Assembly: GCF_002860405.1 (NCBI RefSeq)
Contig: NZ_NMWV01000005.1
Span: forward strand, 62,001-126,000
From: Bifidobacterium imperatoris
GTDB lineage: Bacteria; Actinomycetota; Actinomycetes; Actinomycetales; Bifidobacteriaceae
Length of the DNA: 64,000 nucleotides
Reading direction: 5' to 3'
The notes under the pieces were generated by a model. The model saw only the letters and a program-made list of their open reading frames with translations. It did not search any database and was not told the DNA's origin. The position numbers and the translations under genes were made by a program. Of this stretch, positions 58,394 to 64,000 are shown piece by piece. How positions within the stretch are numbered: position 1 is the stretch's first letter; each line of letters starts with the position of its first letter.

Positions 58394-59409
58394 CAACAGC
58401 TACGGCAAATAAGGTAAAGGCTCCTAAGAAGGGCTTCAAGCTTGATCGTCAGATGATTCCGACCCTCGCGGCCGTTGTAATCTTCCTGCTGATGATCATC
58501 ATGGGACAGGCACTGTTCGGTACCTACATCCGACTGGGCTTCATCTCCTCCCTGTTCATCGACCACGCCTACCTGATCATCCTGGCAGTGGCCATGACCT
58601 TGCCGATTTTGACCGGTGGTATCGATCTGTCTGTCGGCGCCATCGTGGCAATCACCGCAGTCGTCGGCCTGAAGCTGGCAAACGCCGGTGTTCCCGCCAT
58701 CCTGGTCATGGTCATCATGTTGCTGATCGGTGCTGTGTTCGGTCTGCTGGCCGGCACGCTGATTGAGGAATTCAACATGCAGCCGTTCATCGCAACCCTG
58801 TCTACGATGTTCCTGGCTCGCGGTATCGCCTCCATCATCTCCACCGACTCCCTGACCTTCCCGGAGAACAACAACTTCGACTTCATCGCCAACGAGATCA
58901 AGATCATTGATAACCCGAAGATCTCCAACGATCTCTCCTTCAACATTGGCGTTGTTATCGCTCTGATTGTTGTGATCTACGGCTACATCTTCCTGCACCA
59001 CACCCGCACTGGCCGCACCATCTACGCCATCGGTGGCTCCCGTTCCTCCGCTGAGCTGATGGGTCTGCCGGTCAAGCGCACCCAGTACACCATCTATCTG
59101 ACCTCCGCAATCCTTGCGGCCCTGGCTTCGATTGTGTACACCGCCAACATCGGTTCCGCAAAGAACACCGTTGGCGTGGGCTGGGAGCTCGACGCAGTGG
59201 CCTCCGTGGTTATCGGCGGTACGATCATCACCGGTGGCTTCGGCTACGTGCTCGGTTCCGTGCTCGGCGCTCTGGTCCGCTCCATCCTCGACCCGCTCAC
59301 CTCCGACTTCGGTGTGCCGGCAGAATGGACCACCATCGTGGTCGGCCTCATGATCCTCGTCTTCGTGGTGCTGCAGCGCGCCGTGATGGCAGTCGGGGAG
59401 AAAAAATAG
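58390..59409 (+). CDS. fruG: Fructose ABC transporter permease FruG
   Basis: A 339-residue second CUT2 permease, with ILTGGIDLSVGAIVAITA and the coupling loop YAIGGSRSSAELMGLPV. It overlaps fruF by ATGA. Confidence 0.92.
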   Translation: MTTATANKVKAPKKGFKLDRQMIPTLAAVVIFLLMIIMGQALFGTYIRLGFISSLFIDHAYLIILAVAMTLPILTGGIDLSVGAIVAITAVVGLKLANAGVPAILVMVIMLLIGAVFGLLAGTLIEEFNMQPFIATLSTMFLARGIASIISTDSLTFPENNNFDFIANEIKIIDNPKISNDLSFNIGVVIALIVVIYGYIFLHHTRTGRTIYAIGGSRSSAELMGLPVKRTQYTIYLTSAILAALASIVYTANIGSAKNTVGVGWELDAVASVVIGGTIITGGFGYVLGSVLGALVRSILDPLTSDFGVPAEWTTIVVGLMILVFVVLQRAVMAVGEKK

Positions 59410-59557
59410 GCCTCCGCGAACACATAACTGAACAATAACTGAATAGGTGTGCTCCGGTTGCAATCACTCTTCATCAGTTCGCCGCAGAACGGGGGAGTGC
59501 CGACAACCGGAGCGTACACCGCAATCTTTCTCCTTTTTCTTTTCTTCCTTTCATCGA

Positions 59558-59606
59558 CGTGTGGGGAGCAGCTCGGAAATCCGAACTGCTCCCCACACGT
59601 TTTTTA
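59558..59606 (+). terminator. Terminator of fruEKFG
   Basis: CGTGTGGGGAGCAG pairs with CTGCTCCCCACACG, then TCGG/CCGA around an AAAT loop, followed by TTTTTT. Confidence 0.95.
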
Positions 59607-59644
59607 TATGAGTTTTGGTCCATGACCGCTGCATTAGCATTTTA

Positions 59645-59736
59645 TGAAAACGATTCAATAATGCTGGCTATTTAGAAAAAGACAGCTTTGTATATCAAAT
59701 TGTTATCGTTGCCACTTTGCTATGAAAACGTTATCG
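59645..59736 (+). promoter_or_regulatory. Candidate LacI operators before the alpha-galactosidase
   Basis: Three LacI-like sites: TGAAAACGATTCA (59645-59657), TGTTATCGTT (59701-59710, the reverse complement of AACGATAACA) and AAAACGTTATCG (59725-59736). The last one is identical to the site before the LacI-family gene. The rest of the 428-base gap contains the fru terminator and no gene. Confidence 0.6.
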
Positions 59737-59837
59737 CGCTATGCTGTGAACATACGCAACCACAATGGCGTGCGGAACAACGCTGTCAAGCAAGGCCGCT
59801 GCCATGAGGTGCAATCGACAACATATAAGGAACATCA

Positions 59838-62006
59838 ATGAGCAGCACATTCACATGGGAGGGCGGCGGCGTTGAGCTCGACTTTGCATACGCCGACGAC
59901 CAACCAGTAGCGCTGGTGGCATACCGAGTGCCGAAGCAGCACATCGACGTGACCTTTGCGCATGCCACGCCTATCGTGGAAATTCTTGCTTCCGGTTCCG
60001 GCCATTGGCTGGCCTGCGGCAAAATCACCCACACCACTATCGGCAAGGACCTGCGCTACGTCAGCCATGTCACCAATCGAGCCGTAGAACCGGAAAGCGC
60101 AGAAGCACAGTCCACCGCCAGCCGTTTGGACATTACCCTGAGTGATCCGCGCACTGGCGTCGAAGCGGTAGTAACCTATGAGGTTGCGACGAGCTCGCCA
60201 ATGGTGCGCACTTGGGCCACAGTGACGAACGCCAACGAACAGGATGACGTCACCCTGGAATCCGTTACCAGCTTCGCTGGCAGCTTTGGCGCTCCGACCG
60301 GAGCTTCTCCCACCGATTCCAACACGTTTGGCGATTGGACGCTCACCGAAGCGGACATGGACTGGTTGTGCGAAGGACGATGGCACACCACGCCATTACG
60401 TCGCATCTTCCCGCGCATTCATGAGGAACTGACTGGATGGGATCCTCGCGGTCGTCATCAGGTCATCTCCACGGGCACCTGGTCCACCGGCCAGCATGTG
60501 CCGCTCGCCGTACTGGAAAACAAGGTGCTTGGCCTCGCATGGATTTTCCAAGTGGAACATAACGGCGCTTGGCGCTGGGAAATCGGTCAGGATACGGCAG
60601 ACGGTTACATCGCGCTTGCCGGCCCTGTGGAAGAAAGCCACGCATGGAGCAAGACGCTGAAGCCCGGCGCCTCCTTTGCCACTGTGCCAGCGTCCTTTAC
60701 CATTGCTACCGACTTCAACGAAGCCACCGCGAACATCACTGCATACCGTCGCGCATGGCGTGTCAAGCATGCAGACAACGCGCATCCTTCCGTGGTGTTC
60801 AACGATTACATGAACACCATCTACGGCGACCCAACCACTGCCAAGGAACTGCCCTTGATTAAGGCGGCCGCTGAGGTTGGCGTGGAAATCTTCGTCATCG
60901 ACTGCGGTTGGTATGACGACACCGGCAACTGGTGGCCATCCGTGGGCGAGTGGATGCCTTCCAAGACTCGATTCCCCGGTCCGAAGGGCATCGTGGAAGT
61001 CATCGATGCCATTAAGGAACAGGGCATGATTCCGGGCATCTGGCTGGAGCCGGAAGTCATTGGCGTCGAATCCCCGGTAGCTAATCAGCTGCCTGACTCC
61101 GCATTCATCACCCGAGCGGGCAAGCGTGTGGTCGAGCAGCAGCGTTACATTCTCGACTTCCGCAGCCAGGACACTCGTGACTACATGGATTCGGTCATCG
61201 ACCGCATCGTAGGGGAGTATGGCGTTGGCTACTTCAAGCTTGATTACAACGTTTCTCCCGGCATCGGCTCCGACCACAACGCCGACAGTCTCGGAGACGC
61301 GCTGCTCGAACACAATCGCGCCTACAGTGCCTGGATCGACGGACTGCGCCGCCGTTACCCCGATCTGATTCTGGAAAACTGCTCGTCCGGCGGCATGCGC
61401 GAGGATTTCGCTCAGCTCAGCCGCTTCCAAGTGCAGTCCACCTCCGACCAGCAGGATTGGAAACTCTATCCGGCCATCGCCGCCGCGGCTCCCATGCTGA
61501 TGCTGCCCGAGCAGGCCGCCAGCTGGGCATACCCGCAATCCGGCATGAGCGACGAGGAAACCGCGTTCAACATCAACACCACCTTCCTGGGCCGCTTCTT
61601 CCTCTCCGGTTACCTCAACCGCATGGATGAAGACCAGCACAAGCTCGTGGCCAAAGGCATCGAATCATACAAGCAGCATGTGCAGCCAATCATCGGCTCG
61701 TCGGTGCCGTTCTGGCCGCTCGGTCTACCGGAATGGGAGAGCGATACCGTGGCATTTGGCCTGCGCCCTGCATCAGGCAGCGAGCAATCCACGCTGATTA
61801 CGGTCTGGGCTCGCGAGGCCAAGAACAGCACGGTTCGCCTGAACCTCGCCCACGCACAAGGCCATGAAGCCACAGTGCAGCCCATCTTCCCAGTTGAAGG
61901 CTTCGAATCCTGGCCTACGCAATGGCACGCCGATGAAGGCGTACTGGAAGTCACAGTGCCGACCGGCACCTGGGCCTCCCGCACCTTCGCCGTCACCGTC
62001 GATTGA
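59838..62006 (+). CDS. Alpha-galactosidase, glycoside hydrolase family 36
   Basis: A 722-residue intracellular enzyme without signal peptide. It has an N-terminal beta-supersandwich, a catalytic barrel with FVIDCGWYDD, the nucleophile Asp469 in YFKLDYN, and the general-acid candidate Asp537 in STSDQQD, preceded by the CSSGGMRED block. It would cleave alpha-galactose from raffinose-family sugars or melibiose. The ATG at 59838 follows AAGGAAC. A GPH transporter and LacI regulator follow. Confidence 0.9.
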   Translation: MSSTFTWEGGGVELDFAYADDQPVALVAYRVPKQHIDVTFAHATPIVEILASGSGHWLACGKITHTTIGKDLRYVSHVTNRAVEPESAEAQSTASRLDITLSDPRTGVEAVVTYEVATSSPMVRTWATVTNANEQDDVTLESVTSFAGSFGAPTGASPTDSNTFGDWTLTEADMDWLCEGRWHTTPLRRIFPRIHEELTGWDPRGRHQVISTGTWSTGQHVPLAVLENKVLGLAWIFQVEHNGAWRWEIGQDTADGYIALAGPVEESHAWSKTLKPGASFATVPASFTIATDFNEATANITAYRRAWRVKHADNAHPSVVFNDYMNTIYGDPTTAKELPLIKAAAEVGVEIFVIDCGWYDDTGNWWPSVGEWMPSKTRFPGPKGIVEVIDAIKEQGMIPGIWLEPEVIGVESPVANQLPDSAFITRAGKRVVEQQRYILDFRSQDTRDYMDSVIDRIVGEYGVGYFKLDYNVSPGIGSDHNADSLGDALLEHNRAYSAWIDGLRRRYPDLILENCSSGGMREDFAQLSRFQVQSTSDQQDWKLYPAIAAAAPMLMLPEQAASWAYPQSGMSDEETAFNINTTFLGRFFLSGYLNRMDEDQHKLVAKGIESYKQHVQPIIGSSVPFWPLGLPEWESDTVAFGLRPASGSEQSTLITVWAREAKNSTVRLNLAHAQGHEATVQPIFPVEGFESWPTQWHADEGVLEVTVPTGTWASRTFAVTVD

Positions 62007-62036
62007 TCAACCGGCAATAACACCGGCAATACATCC

Positions 62037-62060
62037 GCGGCGCAGATAGAGCTGCGCCGC
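62037..62060 (+). other. Hairpin between galactosidase and transporter genes
   Basis: GCGGCGCAG and CTGCGCCGC form a perfect 9-bp stem with a 6-base loop, 32 bases before the transporter ATG. No T run follows. Confidence 0.6.
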
Positions 62061-62092
62061 ATACCACCACCAACCCATATCAAGGAACAATC

Positions 62093-63484
62093 ATGAGCCA
62101 ATCCACTACCGCGGCCGATCCGCGCAACCCTCATCAGATGCCATTGCATCGCAAGGTGACCTACTCGTTCACCGATCTTTCCGGCAACCTGCTGTACTGC
62201 ATCATCAGCACGTACGCCCTCTACTACTTCACCGAGGTATACGGCCTGTCTATGGCCGTAGCCGGCACAATCTTGCTCGTCGCCCGCTTCTTCGACGCTT
62301 TCGATGCTCCGGTGTGGGGTGTGATCATCGATCACACGCACACCCGCTGGGGCCAGTCCCGTCCGTGGTTCCTGTGGATGGCCGTGCCGTTCTCGCTGTT
62401 CGTCTTCCTGCTGTTCTGCGCACCGCCCATCTCCGACCCTGCCGCCCGCGCATGGTACGCCGGTGTGGTCTACGTGCTTGCCGGCATCTCCTACACCGGC
62501 ATGAGTGCGCCAATCACCTCCGTGCTGCCGAACCTCACCTCCAACCCGGACGAGCGTAACGTGGCCAGCACCTTCCGTATGGTCGGCGGCAACATCGGCA
62601 ACTTCCTTGCTGTGACCTTCATCCTGCCGCTGTCCACCAAGATCGGCGGTTCCTCCACCTCCGCCAACGGCTGGCGTGTGGCCGTGGGCCTCTACTGCCT
62701 GGTGGCTCTCGTGCTGCTGGTCATCGCCTTCCTCGACATGCGCGAGCAGAACATCGAACGTACCAAGCCGATTTCCATCCGTGATTCCTTCCGCGCAGCC
62801 AAGGCCAACTGGCCGTGGATTCTCGTGGTCGTAGCCAACGTGGTCTTCTGGATCGGCTTCACCGCACGCACCTCCATGCTGCCGTACTACTTCCGCTACA
62901 ACGTGGGCAATGAAAGCTGGACTTCCATCCTGAACGGCATCTCCATCATTCAGGTGCTCGGCATGATGAGCGTACCGTTCCTGTGCAAGCGCCTGCACCT
63001 GTGGGGTACTACGCTGCTCGCTCTCGGCTTTGCCGGCGCTGGCCAGATCGGTCTGGCGGTAGCAGGCGGCAACATCCCGGTGATGATCGTCTCCTGGTGC
63101 ATTGCCTGCCTCGGCACCGGCACCCTGTGCTCCCTGTTCGTGCTCATGGTCACCTACTCCGTTGACTACGGCGAATGGAAGAACGGCATCCGCGCAGCCG
63201 GTCTGCTCACCGCCATCGGTTCCTCCTTCTGCATCAAGATGGGTGCCGGCATCGGCGCCTTCCTGCCTTCGCAGATCTTGAGCATCGCCGGATTCCAGGA
63301 AGGCGTGAAGGCTCAGAGCGCATCCGCACTCACTGCCATCCACTTCTCCTTCACCTGGCTGCCGCTGATCATCTTCGTGCTGTGCATGATTCCCGTCTAC
63401 TTGTACAAGCGTTACGAAGATCAGCAAGACAAGGTGCTTGGCGAGCTTAAGGCTCGCGCCAACGAGGTGGAAGCAGCCAAGTAA
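62093..63484 (+). CDS. GPH-family sugar:cation symporter
   Basis: A 463-residue membrane protein with about 12 helices. The N-terminal KVTYSFTDLSGNLLYCIIS and DAFDAPVWGVIIDHTHTRWGQSRPW are classic of the melibiose/lactose GPH family (MFS-related). Downstream of an alpha-galactosidase, it probably imports alpha-galactosides such as melibiose or raffinose. ATG at 62093 after AAGGAAC. Confidence 0.9.
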   Translation: MSQSTTAADPRNPHQMPLHRKVTYSFTDLSGNLLYCIISTYALYYFTEVYGLSMAVAGTILLVARFFDAFDAPVWGVIIDHTHTRWGQSRPWFLWMAVPFSLFVFLLFCAPPISDPAARAWYAGVVYVLAGISYTGMSAPITSVLPNLTSNPDERNVASTFRMVGGNIGNFLAVTFILPLSTKIGGSSTSANGWRVAVGLYCLVALVLLVIAFLDMREQNIERTKPISIRDSFRAAKANWPWILVVVANVVFWIGFTARTSMLPYYFRYNVGNESWTSILNGISIIQVLGMMSVPFLCKRLHLWGTTLLALGFAGAGQIGLAVAGGNIPVMIVSWCIACLGTGTLCSLFVLMVTYSVDYGEWKNGIRAAGLLTAIGSSFCIKMGAGIGAFLPSQILSIAGFQEGVKAQSASALTAIHFSFTWLPLIIFVLCMIPVYLYKRYEDQQDKVLGELKARANEVEAAK

Positions 63485-63520
63485 GCAATCAATTATGTGA
63501 TTGATTATTACTGATACAGC

Positions 63521-63568
63521 AAAGCCGAACGCAGCATACAATATGCCTGCGTTCGGCTTTGTTTTGTA
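63521..63568 (+). terminator. Terminator of the galactosidase-transporter unit
   Basis: AAAGCCGAACGCAG pairs with CTGCGTTCGGCTTT, extended by GCAT/ATGC-type inner pairing, followed by GTTTTGT. Confidence 0.9.
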
Positions 63569-63648
63569 TGTGCAAGTTTTTCCTATGCGCTACGCAAGTG
63601 TGAGCCCAACCGTACGCATGCCTTACAATGGCAAGCGTTCGCTAAGCA

Positions 63649-63660
63649 AAAACGTTATCG
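63649..63660 (+). promoter_or_regulatory. Candidate autoregulatory LacI operator
   Basis: AAAACGTTATCG lies 21 bases before the regulator ATG and is identical to the galactosidase-promoter site at 59725. Confidence 0.6.
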
Positions 63661-63681
63661 AGGCAAAGGAAACGGGGCACT

Positions 63682-64000
63682 ATGGCTAAAACACCAAGCG
63701 GCAAGCCCAAAGCACCATCCATCAAAGATGTGGCTGCGCTCGCCGGCGTATCCGTGCCGACCGTATCCCGTTACTTGAATATGCCGGAGCGAGTCAGCGA
63801 AACCAAGCGGCAGGCCATTGCGCAAGCCGTCAGCAAGCTTGGTTACCGCCCTAACGCTATTGCGCGCGCGCTGGTGCGCGAGCAATCCAGTCAATGCTTG
63901 GTGCTGTCTTCCAACACCACCCGATACGGTCAAACACAGGTGATTCAAGGCGTGGAAACCGCAGCTCGAGCGGCAGGATTCGCCCTATCCATCGCGCTGA
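63682..64000 (+). CDS. LacI-family transcriptional regulator, N-terminal part
   Basis: The gene runs off the right edge; 106 codons are visible. Residues 13-65 form the LacI helix-turn-helix and hinge: IKDVAALAGVSVPTVSRYLN then LGYRPNAIARAL; the periplasmic-binding-protein-like effector domain begins at about 70 (SQCLVLSSNTTRYG). It probably represses the neighbouring sugar genes via the AAAACGTTATCG sites and itself. ATG at 63682 with AAAGGAAA upstream. Confidence 0.92.
   Translation, partial: MAKTPSGKPKAPSIKDVAALAGVSVPTVSRYLNMPERVSETKRQAIAQAVSKLGYRPNAIARALVREQSSQCLVLSSNTTRYGQTQVIQGVETAARAAGFALSIAL

Noticed and set aside
61610..63541. Long open frame opposite the galactosidase and transporter genes
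   Set aside because: Antisense to two confidently assigned genes and across their intergenic gap; composition artefact.

Overview
This is high-GC actinobacterial DNA and looks like a Bifidobacterium longum-group chromosome. The best marker is the sugar ABC operon at 54.6-59.4 kb, whose gene order and products match fruEKFG described in B. longum. Supporting markers are a Pup-ligase fragment, DUF3027, DUF349, mtrA-mtrB-lpqB and a gluABCD-order amino-acid transporter. I saw no rRNA, tRNA, CRISPR array, transposase or integrase. Assignments rest on reading the sequence and translations; no database search was run.

Layout. 0-5 kb: end of a Pup ligase, hup (HU), a large YbhN/UPF0104 membrane protein and purB, mostly on the minus strand. 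5.2-12.7 kb: a WXG-like small protein paired with an alpha/beta hydrolase, then a six-gene minus-strand operon (moxR ATPase, DUF58, membrane protein, two vWA proteins, membrane protein) in which all five junctions are 4-base ATGA overlaps. 12.7-23 kb: ung, a LytR_C-domain protein, a cold-shock gene, groEL behind two tandem CIRCE operators, a WXG100 protein, a TPM-like protein, a two-component system, a second cold-shock-domain protein and DUF3027. 23-28 kb: a double universal stress protein, clpC, and an AT-rich orphan gene with DnaJ-like zinc motifs that looks acquired.

28-39 kb: a thiamine-diphosphate enzyme and a secreted 5'-nucleotidase, divergent across a region with two large inverted repeats; DUF349; hisS-aspS; then a PD-(D/E)XK/DUF559-type protein flanked by two copies of an unusual element (arrays of a 19-bp unit in opposite orientations around a 54-bp core). 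39-54 kb: gluABCD-type transporter, a PAP2 acid phosphatase whose start codon lies in a terminator-like hairpin, PPK2, a Ski2-like helicase, rarA and mtrA-mtrB-lpqB. 54-64 kb: sugar use: fruEKFG, a GH36 alpha-galactosidase, a GPH-family transporter and the start of a LacI-family regulator. AAAACG-type LacI operator candidates occur before fruE, fruK, the galactosidase and the regulator itself, which suggests one local regulon.

The points most worth checking are the paired 19-bp/54-bp repeat elements, the phosphatase start inside a terminator, the AT-rich zinc-motif orphan, the WXG-like/hydrolase pair, the tandem inverted repeats between divergent genes at 30.1 kb, and a recurring arrangement of a -10-like hexamer 6-8 nt before a start codon, which suggests leaderless mRNAs.
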